Translations under genes and position numbers: made by a program
Origin: Mucilaginibacter sp.
GTDB taxonomy: Bacteria > Bacteroidota > Bacteroidia > Sphingobacteriales > Sphingobacteriaceae
Direction: 5' to 3'
NCBI RefSeq assembly: GCF_028288205.1
Contig: NZ_JAQBOD010000039.1
Coordinates: 1 to 64,000 of the forward strand
Length of the DNA stretch: 64,000 bases
The notes under the pieces: model-generated
Told to the model about the DNA's origin: nothing
Databases searched by the model: none
Seen by the model: only the letters and a program-made list of their open reading frames with translations
In this document: positions 25,453-33,866 of the stretch, in pieces
How the letters are laid out: every line of letters begins with the position of its first letter
How positions within the stretch are numbered: the stretch's first letter is position 1

Positions 25453-26034
25453 ATGCAAAGCAAGCTTTCAGATATAGCGTTAATTGTAAAGACACTGGCC
25501 GGCGACCAGTCGGCTTATGCCGATTTGGTTAAGCGCCACCAGCGTTTTGTTTTTACTTTGGCTATGCGTTTTACAAAAAATCGCGAGGATGCAGAGGAAG
25601 TTGCGCAGGATTGCTTTATAAAGGCTTACCGCTCGTTAGCATCGTTTAAGCAGGAGTCTAAATTCAGCACGTGGCTGTATAGTATAGTTTATACAACTGC
25701 CATGACATCATTGCGCAAAAAAAGAGTAGATACAACATCTATTGATGATGAGGATACTTATATACAAGTAGCAAACACATCATCAGGATATGATGTTAAT
25801 GATGCGGAGAACAGGTCGAGATCGTTTTACTTGAACCAGGCCATTACACAACTAACACCTGACGATGCAACAATTATTACGTTATTTTACAAAGGCGAAC
25901 AATCCCTGGAGGAAATTGCACAAACTTTGGGCATTGAAGCCAATAGCGTTAAGGTTAAACTATTCAGGGCGCGCCAGCGTTTAAAAGAAAAGCTGGAGCG
26001 TAATTTAAAACATGAGGTTAACGAATTGATATGA
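25453..26034 (+). CDS. RNA polymerase ECF sigma factor
   Basis: A 193-residue sigma-70 family ECF factor. Region 2 (about 20-90) reads LVKRHQRFVFTLAMRFTKNR EDAEEVAQDCFIKAYRSLASF. Region 4 (about 135-185) reads TPDDATIITLFYKGEQSLEE IAQTLGIEANSVKVKLFRAR. The intervening linker is acidic. Its gene overlaps the next by 4 bases (ATGA), the usual layout for a sigma factor and its membrane regulator. The probable autoregulated promoter is the paired TGTAACCTC/GTAGTCATAG site. Confidence 0.94.
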   Translation: MQSKLSDIALIVKTLAGDQSAYADLVKRHQRFVFTLAMRFTKNREDAEEVAQDCFIKAYRSLASFKQESKFSTWLYSIVYTTAMTSLRKKRVDTTSIDDEDTYIQVANTSSGYDVNDAENRSRSFYLNQAITQLTPDDATIITLFYKGEQSLEEIAQTLGIEANSVKVKLFRARQRLKEKLERNLKHEVNELI

Positions 26035-26519
26035 ACATAGAAGAAAAACTTTGGGACTATATTGATGGCACATGCTCTGTTGAAGACCATGAAGCCATTG
26101 ATCTGCTGCTTGTGCAGGACGAAGCATTCCGGCAAAAATATCTGGAGCTACTGGCCCTTAACCGCGAGATAGCCGCTATGGAAATTGAAGAACCATCTAT
26201 GGCCTTTACATATAATGTGATGGAAAATATACGCGCGGATTATGCAAAACCCCCCCTTAAGGCAGCTATTGATGGGCGTATAATTAAAATAATAGGCGGC
26301 TTTTTTGTATTTACTATTGCGGCATTATTAATATTTATATTGGTAAATATTAATTGGTCTGCAGGTACTACGATTGCTGTGCCAACATTTAAAATGCCCG
26401 AAATAAAAAATTTACTAAGCGGCGAAATTTTAAAAGGCTTTTTATTTTTTGATGTGGTGTTAGTATTGTTTTTGTTTGACACTTTTCTGCGCAAAAAGGG
26501 TATTGCCAAACATGCGTAA
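26031..26519 (+). CDS. Probable anti-sigma factor, membrane-bound
   Basis: A 162-residue protein whose ATG overlaps the sigma stop (ATGA). The N-terminal soluble domain (about 1-75) begins EEKLWDYIDGTCSVEDHEAI, the shape of Bacteroidota anti-sigma domains, but lacks the HxxxCxxC zinc signature. Two membrane helices follow (about 83-105 and 133-151), leaving a short external loop. Its role as the regulator of the adjacent ECF factor is inferred from overlap and topology. Confidence 0.75.
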   Translation: MNIEEKLWDYIDGTCSVEDHEAIDLLLVQDEAFRQKYLELLALNREIAAMEIEEPSMAFTYNVMENIRADYAKPPLKAAIDGRIIKIIGGFFVFTIAALLIFILVNINWSAGTTIAVPTFKMPEIKNLLSGEILKGFLFFDVVLVLFLFDTFLRKKGIAKHA

Positions 26520-26708
26520 TATTTATTGTACAGTTTGGTGTATTAAAATGACAACACCATATTTTTAAATAAAAGGAATTTATACTGAAAATATTTTTTT
26601 CATACTGTATACTGACATTTTTGGCATTTAACAAATATTGGTACAGTAATTGTACTGAAGTATATAAGCTGGCAAACTTGCCAGTTTAATTGTGATAAGG
26701 TTTAGGTT

Positions 26709-26750
26709 GAAAGCCCCCAAGCAGCAAGTGCAAAGGGGCTTTTATTTTTT
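26709..26750. terminator. Terminator shared by convergent genes
   Basis: AAAGCCCC(C) pairs with GGGGCTTTT around a roughly 20-base loop (AAGCAGCAAGTGCAAA), and the plus strand continues TTTTATTTTTT. It immediately follows the symporter stop (minus) and lies 190 bases past the anti-sigma stop (plus). Confidence 0.75.
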
Positions 26751-28446
26751 AGGCCACTTTTACTTTCTCCTTTATAAAAGGATTAAGCATCAGCGAAAAC
26801 AATATCACCAAAATACAGCCTATGGCATTTAGCCACAAATAGGCTACAGCTCCACAAATTCCCATCAGGCAAATAATAGCTTCGGTAATAACCGCGGCAA
26901 TGAATACAGCTGTACCTCCTACCCTTTTCACATAAAACGCCACTACAAATACGCCGAGTATAGTACCATATATGTAGGATCCTAACTGGTTCACCGCTTC
27001 TAATAAATTGCCCATTTTACCCGCGTAAAGGGCCATACCAATACAAACCAAACCCCAAAATACAGTGGCAAGGCGCGATGCAAGCAAATAATTTTTATCA
27101 GATGCGCCCGGATGGATAATACGCTTATAAATATCGATCACACTGGTTGATGCCAAAGAATTTAATGCGCTGGCTGTTGACCCCATAGACGCTAAAAATA
27201 CAATAGCTATTAATAACCCTATTAATCCGCGGGGTAGATAATGGGTCACAAAATTCAGGAACACGTAGTTGGTATCGTCAGTATCTGCCTTTTCGTTATT
27301 CTTTTTCATCAAACCTATGCCATCCTGTCGGATACTGCTTACCTGCTTATCGGCCAATTTTAAATTTGCTTGTGCCTGGTCTATCTGGCCAGTATTTTTA
27401 CTATCAATAGCAGTAATTAATTCGTTCGCTTTGGCTCTGCGTTGTTCAAAAGCGGCAGTATATTTTCCTTCCAGCGCTTTATACTGCCCGGCATAAGGGC
27501 TTTGCTGCACCTGTTTTACTTCGTATTGATTAAAGAACAGCGGCGGTCTGTTAAACTGGTAAAAGGCAAAAACTAATATCCCTATTAACAGGATACAAAA
27601 CTGCATCGGTATTTTTATCAGGCCGTTCATGATCAGCCCTAATCGGCTCTGCCCTACCGAGCTGCCTGTAAGATAGCGCCCAACCTGGCTTTGGTCGGTA
27701 CCGAAATAGGATAGCTGCAAAAAGAAACCCCCAATTATACCACTCCAAATATTGTAGCGATTGCCGGGGTCAAACTTCCAGTCAATAACATTCATCTTGC
27801 CCATTTTGCCGGCCAGTTTAAGGGCATGACCAAACCCAACACTATGGGGCAGTAAAACAACTACCAATATCCCGGCAGCAAACATCCCCAAAAAAATAAT
27901 ACTCATTTGCAGCAGCTGCGTATATGATACCGCTTTTGTACCGCCATATACCGTATAGAAAGTTACCAACCCGCCAATAAACAAAGTTGTATAAGTAGTA
28001 TTTATATTGAGGATGATAGATAATATAATAGCCGGCGCGTAAATAGATATACCGGTTGATAGGCCGCGCTGTATTAAAAACAGAAGCGATGTAAGCGCAC
28101 GCGTTTTCAGATCAAACCGCTGCTCTAAAAACTCGTAAGCGGTATATACCTTAAGGCGATGAAATATAGGCACAAAGGTTATACAAAGTACTATCATGGC
28201 CAGCGGCAAACCGAAGTAGAATTGCACAAACCGCATCCCATCAGAATAGGCCTGGCCAGGTGCCGATAAAAAAGTAATAGCGCTGGCTTGTGTAGCCATT
28301 ACCGAAAAACCAATATGGTACCAGGATAAAGAGCGGCCGCCCACTAAAAACTGATCGGTGGTTTTATTGGTGCCGCTTTTCCATAGTCCGTAAACTACTA
28401 TAACCAAAATGGTGGCACCAAGAACGATCCAGTCTGTTAAACTCAT
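26749..28446 (-). CDS. Sodium:solute symporter (SSS family)
   Basis: A 565-residue secondary transporter of the SSS family (LeuT fold). The start MSLTDWIVLGATILVIVVYG is TM1, followed by the family motif GGRSLSWYHIGFSVMATQAS near TM1/2 and the core helices. An inserted soluble segment of about 85 residues (roughly 305-390) is Lys/Gln/Glu-rich and probably helical (KYTAAFEQRRAKANELITAI), longer than in typical SSS members. The substrate is not predictable. Its ATG overlaps the 41-codon gene's stop (ATGA), which in turn overlaps the 63-residue gene, so the three form one operon. Confidence 0.93.
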   Translation of the reverse strand: MSLTDWIVLGATILVIVVYGLWKSGTNKTTDQFLVGGRSLSWYHIGFSVMATQASAITFLSAPGQAYSDGMRFVQFYFGLPLAMIVLCITFVPIFHRLKVYTAYEFLEQRFDLKTRALTSLLFLIQRGLSTGISIYAPAIILSIILNINTTYTTLFIGGLVTFYTVYGGTKAVSYTQLLQMSIIFLGMFAAGILVVVLLPHSVGFGHALKLAGKMGKMNVIDWKFDPGNRYNIWSGIIGGFFLQLSYFGTDQSQVGRYLTGSSVGQSRLGLIMNGLIKIPMQFCILLIGILVFAFYQFNRPPLFFNQYEVKQVQQSPYAGQYKALEGKYTAAFEQRRAKANELITAIDSKNTGQIDQAQANLKLADKQVSSIRQDGIGLMKKNNEKADTDDTNYVFLNFVTHYLPRGLIGLLIAIVFLASMGSTASALNSLASTSVIDIYKRIIHPGASDKNYLLASRLATVFWGLVCIGMALYAGKMGNLLEAVNQLGSYIYGTILGVFVVAFYVKRVGGTAVFIAAVITEAIICLMGICGAVAYLWLNAIGCILVILFSLMLNPFIKEKVKVA

Positions 28447-28568
28447 TTAAGATACAAAGTAATGAGCCAGAATACTATAATTAAAAAAACCAGCCAACCG
28501 ACTACAATGCCGTAAAACTGGTTCCAATTGCGTATAAATGAAGGAAGCTCGGGATCAGGCCTTTTCAC
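28443..28568 (-). CDS. 41-residue membrane protein in the symporter operon
   Basis: Read from GTG 28568 to TGA 28443: (M)KRPDPELPSFIRNWNQFYG followed by a hydrophobic helix IVVGWLVFLIIVFWLITLYL and K. One membrane helix, cytoplasmic Pro-rich lead. The GTG sits in a different frame within the last codons of the 63-residue gene. The stop overlaps the symporter ATG (ATGA), so all three proteins are translationally coupled. It may be a small accessory subunit of the transporter, like those of other SSS/TRAP carriers; this is inference. Confidence 0.75.
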   Translation of the reverse strand: MKRPDPELPSFIRNWNQFYGIVVGWLVFLIIVFWLITLYLK

Positions 28569-28746
28569 TGCTTTTAGCCAATACATTCACGAAGAAGGCC
28601 GCAGTTAAAAATCCTAATATACCACCCCCTATTACCCAGGTAATGCTTACTGCTATAATTACGCCAACAAATAAGCCGCTCAATATACCTACCAGGTAAT
28701 AAACGTAGTCTAAATTTTCTTTTTCTTCTTTTGGGTGATGTTTCAT
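28555..28746 (-). CDS. 63-residue two-helix membrane protein in the symporter operon
   Basis: A short membrane protein with a charged N-terminus (MKHHPKEEKENLDYVYYLVG) and two helices (SGLFVGVIIAVSITWVIGGG, ILGFLTAAFFVNVLA). It ends KSSEKA. It is first in the operon that continues with the 41-codon gene (overlapping) and the sodium:solute symporter. The family is not recognised; the overlap suggests that it works with the transporter. Confidence 0.75.
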   Translation of the reverse strand: MKHHPKEEKENLDYVYYLVGILSGLFVGVIIAVSITWVIGGGILGFLTAAFFVNVLAKSSEKA

Positions 28747-28891
28747 AATATCATATATTGTAATGCGTGCAAAAGTAATTGATTATATTGTGTGTAGCAA
28801 TAGGTTCATTTAAAATATTGCGAATGAAAATTTTTAATCAATAATTTTGTAAATTTGTTATTATCCTTTAATGTAATAAATACATAAGGAT

Positions 28892-29107
28892 ATGACTTAC
28901 GCTATGGAAACATTTGTTATAGAATTAACCAGTCAAAAAGCTTATAAGATTATTAAGGAGCTTGAAGAACTTCATATCATTCGCGTAATAAAAGAATCTT
29001 TGCCTATATCTTCATTAAGAGGGCAATTACAAACGCCTATGACCAATGAGGATATAGACAAGCAATTAAGTACGATCCGTAAGGATGGCAGAGAGATATT
29101 TAATTGA
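28892..29107 (+). CDS. Antitoxin-like protein of a decayed VapBC pair
   Basis: A 71-residue protein (MTYAMETFVIELTSQKAYKI, then IKELEELHIIRVIKESLPIS). The helical core and disordered C-terminal half (MTNEDIDKQLSTIRKDGREI) fit small antitoxins paired with PIN toxins. Its 3' end overlaps the start of a truncated PIN-domain reading frame by 23 bases, the classic antitoxin-toxin coupling. The antitoxin looks intact, so it may still act as a free DNA- or toxin-binding protein. An alternative start is the internal Met at residue 5. Confidence 0.7.
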   Translation: MTYAMETFVIELTSQKAYKIIKELEELHIIRVIKESLPISSLRGQLQTPMTNEDIDKQLSTIRKDGREIFN

Positions 29108-29201
29108 CACATCAGGTGTCATTAAATATCTAAATGAAACCTTTCCACCTTCAAGTTTGACATTATTAGATGAAATTGTCGACAATGAATGTAAGATCTA
29201 A
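29085..29201 (+). pseudogene. Truncated PIN-domain toxin (VapC-like)
   Basis: A 38-codon frame (MAERYLIDTSGVIKYLNETF, then PPSSLTLLDEIVDNECKI) ending TAA at 29201. It matches only the first strand and helix of the PIN fold, including the first catalytic Asp in LIDTSGVIK. A normal VapC is about 125-135 residues. The remaining three acidic residues are missing because the next gene's stop codon is only 8 bases away on the other strand. This indicates a deletion. Confidence 0.75.
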
Positions 29202-29208
29202 TAACCAA

Positions 29209-31671
29209 TTACCTCGGCTTACTCAACAAATTCACAAACAATCTGTATGCACCCGGCACGCCCGCAGGCAACTCCCTGAAAAATGCCAGCGATGTATAAA
29301 CAAACCGGCCCTTGCCATAATCGGCAACTATTAATGAGCCGGGGTTGGCTGCCTCGCCGACATCATTCATTTGGAGGATGGTTTTATAACGACTATCAAT
29401 ATTGCTCACAAAATATAAGCCGCGCTCCTGTATCCAGCCGTCAAAATCTGCCTGGGTAATTTTGTTGGGATAGTTTAGTACCGGGCTGCTCTCATCAAGG
29501 AAAGTAACCTTTGCGTTTTCATCAGTAACCCTTTGATTTACGGGACGGAACGGATATGGGCCAATTTGGTTCAATACCAGCCCCGCGTTATTATTGTATT
29601 GCACCACTAAATTTCCACCGTTGTTTACATAGGCCATTAGCTTGGGCTGCTCAACCACTAACCGTGGGTTTACATTATAGGCACGTACGCCGGTTACTAT
29701 AGCATCATATATGGAAAGATCAGTATTAACAATATCGTTTTCTGTTAGTTGATGTACCTCATAACCCACCTGCTGCAATGACTCGGGCACCACGTCCCCC
29801 GCCCCGGCTATATAGCCAATTTTTTTGCCCGCGGTTTTCAGGTCTATGTCAATTAGTTTAGCTTCCGCAGGCGGGAAAAGTGTTATAGCCGGCACATGAT
29901 CATAACGTATACGCTGTATACCCATTGTATAGTCTTTTCCTCCAACTGTTGTAACAGCTTCTAAAGTAGCAATCTTAGGCTTATTATCTGCCGGTGCTAT
30001 GGTGAACGAAGCCATCCATTCGTCGCCTTTATTTTTATTACTAAAGTCTATCTTATCCGGGCTTATCTTCCAACCTGCAATAGGTTTTATGCTGATACTG
30101 CCCGCGGTTTTGGTAAAGCTTTGCAATTTTATCTGTACAATTTGCGGTTGCTGTGTGTTAAAAATATAATCTTTATTTTCAATATTGGCAGTTACCGGCG
30201 GGGCCACTTCTATGGGTTGATATATCTCGCCTTTGGCGGGATCAACGTATTTATACATTAATCTGCGGCTAATTCTAACCGGCTTACCTTCAATTACAAA
30301 TTCAAATTCAACCTTTGGTACATCAGGATTTTCGGGGTTACCAACTTTGGTTTCATCATTTATTGTATAGGTACCCATGCTATGAGGCGATTCAAGCCAA
30401 TAAGGTTGTGATATTTTACCCGTGCCTATTTTTAAATTAACGGTTTTGAGTTGGTTAACCGGAAAGTCAGAATTCTTTACAATAATTACATCTGCCGGTG
30501 TTGTGCTAAAACTATTTAAACTTATTTTGTTGTTAAACCTCCTTATCATTTGTAAGCTAACAGCCATACTGTCACCTACCGCATAAGTTGGATTATTGGT
30601 ATAGGCCTCAACCCATAATCCGGCGCATGCCGCTATCAGCTCATCCAGTTCTTTTACCTTTTGTGCGCGCCAATAAACATCGCTTATTTTTTCAACCCTG
30701 TTTAACAAGCCAACCAAAGCAGGTACAGATTTCGCCGGATCCTCGGCATCAAAACCCTTTTTAATTATTGCCAGTGTTGCTGCTATGGCTTCGCCATCTT
30801 TAACTCTTCCCCAACCGGTATTAACACCATCCATTAAATCATTTTGTGGTGTATCCCCCAAAATAGTTTTAAAATACTCGAATGATTGGCCCCTTTGTTT
30901 GGCACTGCCAAACCCTTGTGTTTTATGGTTAGAACGGCTATCGGCAGCAACTTCGCCATAACCTTTTCCGGTTATAGGGTTATAAACACCCACATCTATT
31001 TTAAACTGATTTTCGGCTGTGGTATTGGTAGCACCAAAATTAAAGGTGTTCCATAATAAACGCTTTACCTGCCATGGTTGTACATATTTCAATTGTTCCG
31101 GGAAACGTTTCGGATCGGCAGCGGCAATAAATGCTTCCTGCGCTATAATGGCCGATGAAGTATGGTGCCCATGGCCCCCTTCGCCTGTGGTAGGGAAACG
31201 GCATATAATCACATCGGGCCTGAATTTACGTATCACCCAAACGGCATCGCCCAATACTTTCTCCCTGTCCCATATTTTTAAAGTTTCTTCAGGCCCTTTA
31301 GAAAAACCAAAATCGTTGGCCCGGCTAAAAAACTGCTCGGCGCCATCAACACGGCGTGCGGCTAAAAGTTCCTGTGTACGTATTAAGCCTAATATTTCGC
31401 TTTGCTCGTTTCCTATCAGGTTTTGCCCGCCATCGCCGCGGGTTAATGATAAATAGCCTGTGCGGTAATGTTTTTCTTGCGCCAGGTAGGCCAGCAAGCG
31501 GGTGTTCTCATCATCGGGGTGCGCGGCCATGTATAATATACTGCCCAAAACGTTGAGTTTTTTAAAGCTTTGCTGTATAGTTACCAGGTCGGCCGGCGGC
31601 GCGGTTTGAGAAAATGCAGTACCTGTAAATAGCAAAAATGCGGCAAGTAGTTTAATACGCTTCATAGCCAA
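29209..31671 (-). CDS. PIG-L/LmbE-domain secreted protein
   Basis: An 820-residue exported protein. Signal peptide about 1-22 (ends TAFSQ). The PIG-L N-acetyl-sugar deacetylase fold (about 40-260) has AHPDDE (His51-Glu55) and the distal GGHGHH zinc/active-site segment. The long C-terminal part (about 300-820) is beta-rich and ends in a glutamine-amidotransferase-like region (DAIVTGVRAYNVNPRLVVEQ, GNLVVQYNNNAGL). PIG-L enzymes deacetylate GlcNAc-type sugars, but secreted fusions of this length are uncharacterised. The first Met could be residue 3 (31665). Confidence 0.85.
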   Translation of the reverse strand: MAMKRIKLLAAFLLFTGTAFSQTAPPADLVTIQQSFKKLNVLGSILYMAAHPDDENTRLLAYLAQEKHYRTGYLSLTRGDGGQNLIGNEQSEILGLIRTQELLAARRVDGAEQFFSRANDFGFSKGPEETLKIWDREKVLGDAVWVIRKFRPDVIICRFPTTGEGGHGHHTSSAIIAQEAFIAAADPKRFPEQLKYVQPWQVKRLLWNTFNFGATNTTAENQFKIDVGVYNPITGKGYGEVAADSRSNHKTQGFGSAKQRGQSFEYFKTILGDTPQNDLMDGVNTGWGRVKDGEAIAATLAIIKKGFDAEDPAKSVPALVGLLNRVEKISDVYWRAQKVKELDELIAACAGLWVEAYTNNPTYAVGDSMAVSLQMIRRFNNKISLNSFSTTPADVIIVKNSDFPVNQLKTVNLKIGTGKISQPYWLESPHSMGTYTINDETKVGNPENPDVPKVEFEFVIEGKPVRISRRLMYKYVDPAKGEIYQPIEVAPPVTANIENKDYIFNTQQPQIVQIKLQSFTKTAGSISIKPIAGWKISPDKIDFSNKNKGDEWMASFTIAPADNKPKIATLEAVTTVGGKDYTMGIQRIRYDHVPAITLFPPAEAKLIDIDLKTAGKKIGYIAGAGDVVPESLQQVGYEVHQLTENDIVNTDLSIYDAIVTGVRAYNVNPRLVVEQPKLMAYVNNGGNLVVQYNNNAGLVLNQIGPYPFRPVNQRVTDENAKVTFLDESSPVLNYPNKITQADFDGWIQERGLYFVSNIDSRYKTILQMNDVGEAANPGSLIVADYGKGRFVYTSLAFFRELPAGVPGAYRLFVNLLSKPR

Positions 31672-31745
31672 ATATATTAAAAGAAAATTAGCACGGTTTT
31701 ATTGTATCAATAATAAAACAAAAATTCAAAATCACTGTATTTATA

Positions 31746-31850
31746 AAATTGTTAATCGATTGATTAATTTTTTGTCATTGACAATCAGCATCTTATAAAG
31801 TTAACATAAAAATAATTTTACATTAATCAATCGTTTGATTAACTTTGCCC
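31746..31850. promoter_or_regulatory. Paired TetR operator-like palindromes
   Basis: GTTAATCGATTGATTAAT (about 31750-31767) and ATTAATCAATCGTTTGATTA (about 31822-31842) share the core ATTAATCAATCG...ATTAAC in opposite orientation. They lie upstream of the TetR gene that starts at 31863. They are likely operators for the efflux operon's own repressor. Confidence 0.5.
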
Positions 31851-31862
31851 TATAAAACGATT

Positions 31863-32492
31863 ATGGATAAAGATAAAATAGACAAGAAAGACCATATTCT
31901 GGATGTAGCCGAGCGCGTATTTTCAGAAAAAGGTTTTGACGGCGCATCTACCCGATTGATATCTGGTGAGGCCGGTGTTAATATGGCTATGCTTAACTAT
32001 TATTTCGGCTCGAAAGAAGGATTATTCCTGGCGGTTTTTGAACGCAAGATCTCATCTTTTCAAAATATTTTACAAAACCTGGGCAATGATGATAGCATTG
32101 GTGCCTGGAACAAAATGGAAAAATATATAGAAATGTATGGCGAGAAGGTGGTAAATAATAACTGTTTCCAAAAACTATTATACCGGGAAATGAGTATGAA
32201 TAGAAGTACGGATCTATCACATAAACTGCGCGATATGTTAATGAAGAGCATTGCCGAGCTTGATAAAATTTTGCGTGAAGGCATAGCTAACGGCGAGTTT
32301 AAGAAAGATATAGATATCCCGATGGTGATAGCCGCGCTTTATGGCACTAAAAATTATATTATAAACACTCCTATGATGTCATCGCCATTACTGGGTTATG
32401 ATATAAATGACGATAACATGATTGAGACCAGGCTAAAGCCACAAATAAAAAACTTCATGAAAAACCTTTTAAAGTCTTATTTACACAACTAA
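31863..32492 (+). CDS. TetR/AcrR-family regulator of the EmrAB-TolC operon
   Basis: A 209-residue repressor. The start ATG 31863 gives MDKDKIDKKDHILDVAERVF, the standard N-terminus; the upstream in-frame extension is spurious. The HTH (about 28-48) reads FDGASTRLISGEAGVNMAML NYYFGSKEGLF. The C-terminal ligand domain is helical. It precedes TolC by 2 bases and is followed by EmrA and EmrB, so it probably represses its own operon through the two palindromes upstream. Confidence 0.92.
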   Translation: MDKDKIDKKDHILDVAERVFSEKGFDGASTRLISGEAGVNMAMLNYYFGSKEGLFLAVFERKISSFQNILQNLGNDDSIGAWNKMEKYIEMYGEKVVNNNCFQKLLYREMSMNRSTDLSHKLRDMLMKSIAELDKILREGIANGEFKKDIDIPMVIAALYGTKNYIINTPMMSSPLLGYDINDDNMIETRLKPQIKNFMKNLLKSYLHN

Positions 32493-32494
32493 CA

Positions 32495-33853
32495 ATGAAT
32501 ATACAATTTAATACAACTCACAAACTACACCTTTGCAAGATACCGGTTTTAGCCATTGTGCTTTCTCTATTGCTGATGTCGTTGGTTTCTAAAAAAGCTT
32601 CGGCTCAGGATAGAACCATAACTTTAACAGAAGCAGTAAAATTGGGTATTGATAACAGCAAGGTTTTAAAACTATCGCAATCAAAAATTGACGAGGCTGT
32701 TTCGCAATACAATCAAGTAAAAGATAGGGTATTACCTACGGGCTCAGTAAGCCTTGCTTACAACCGTGCAGAGATACCTTATAACACACTTAATTTTGGC
32801 CCAAGCAATATTGCATTGCCTAAAAACGCTAACGCTTATTTAGGTATTGCTTCATTAAATGAAACCATTTTTGCCGGCGGAAAATTAAAGTATGCGCAAG
32901 AGTCTACCCGGTTATTAACCAGCATATCTCGTTTAGATGCTGATAAGGATAAGGACCAGATCACTTATGATATCATAAACGAGTATTATAACTTATATAA
33001 AGTATTGCAAAGCAAAAAGGTGGTTAACCAAAATTTGGAAACCATTGATGCGCAAATACACCAATCGCAACGTTTTTTCGAGCAGGGCCTGGTTACTAAA
33101 AATGATGTACTACGTTTTCAATTACAACGTGCAAATGTTGAGTTAAGCGGTATCGATCTGGAAAGTAACCGCAAGATCATCAATTATAATTTAAATATCT
33201 TGCTGGGCCTGCCAGAAACTACCCAGTTAAATATTGCCCAGATAAACGAGGCAAACAGGGAACTGGGGCTACTAAGCAATTATATTGATACAGCAATTAG
33301 CAACCGCCAGGAGCTTAAGCAGCTTGACCTGCGCAACAAGTATGCAGAAACAAATATAAAAACCATTAATGCCAATACTACACCAACAGTATCGGCGTCG
33401 GCGGGGGGCTATTATGTTGATGTTAGTGGTAATCCGCTGCCAAGATCAGGCAATTTTATTACCCCTGTAACTGTAGGCTTAACCGCGGCATGGAACTTTG
33501 GCGCTTTATGGACCAACAAAAACAAAATTGCAGAAGCAAAGATACAGCGCGACCAGGTAGCCATAAACAAAGGCATCACGCTTGATAATGTAAAGAACGA
33601 GGTTAATCAAAACTATCAGAATTATATGACGGCTTTGAATAAAATCAAGCTTTTACAAACATCAATTGAGCAGGCTAATGAGAACAACAACATACTTGCA
33701 TCAAAATACAAAAGCAACATAGCATCTGCAACAGACAGGGCCGATGCGGAAACCTTATTATACCAGGCACAGATCAATTTAGAATTAGCTAAAGCCGATG
33801 CTGGACTGGCCTATTACACTTTATTAAAATCAACCGGAAAACTTAACAAATAA
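32495..33853 (+). CDS. TolC-family outer-membrane channel
   Basis: A 452-residue outer-membrane efflux protein with signal peptide about 1-37 (ends KASAQ). Two helical repeats of the TolC fold are visible as long coiled-coil runs (KDKDQITYDIINEYYNLYKV and the later NNNILASKYKSNIASATDRA). It forms a trimer spanning the outer membrane and the periplasm. As second gene of the operon, 2 bases after TetR and 13 bases before the adaptor, it is the dedicated channel of the adjacent MFS pump. Confidence 0.93.
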   Translation: MNIQFNTTHKLHLCKIPVLAIVLSLLLMSLVSKKASAQDRTITLTEAVKLGIDNSKVLKLSQSKIDEAVSQYNQVKDRVLPTGSVSLAYNRAEIPYNTLNFGPSNIALPKNANAYLGIASLNETIFAGGKLKYAQESTRLLTSISRLDADKDKDQITYDIINEYYNLYKVLQSKKVVNQNLETIDAQIHQSQRFFEQGLVTKNDVLRFQLQRANVELSGIDLESNRKIINYNLNILLGLPETTQLNIAQINEANRELGLLSNYIDTAISNRQELKQLDLRNKYAETNIKTINANTTPTVSASAGGYYVDVSGNPLPRSGNFITPVTVGLTAAWNFGALWTNKNKIAEAKIQRDQVAINKGITLDNVKNEVNQNYQNYMTALNKIKLLQTSIEQANENNNILASKYKSNIASATDRADAETLLYQAQINLELAKADAGLAYYTLLKSTGKLNK

Positions 33854-33866
33854 TACAAAACATACA

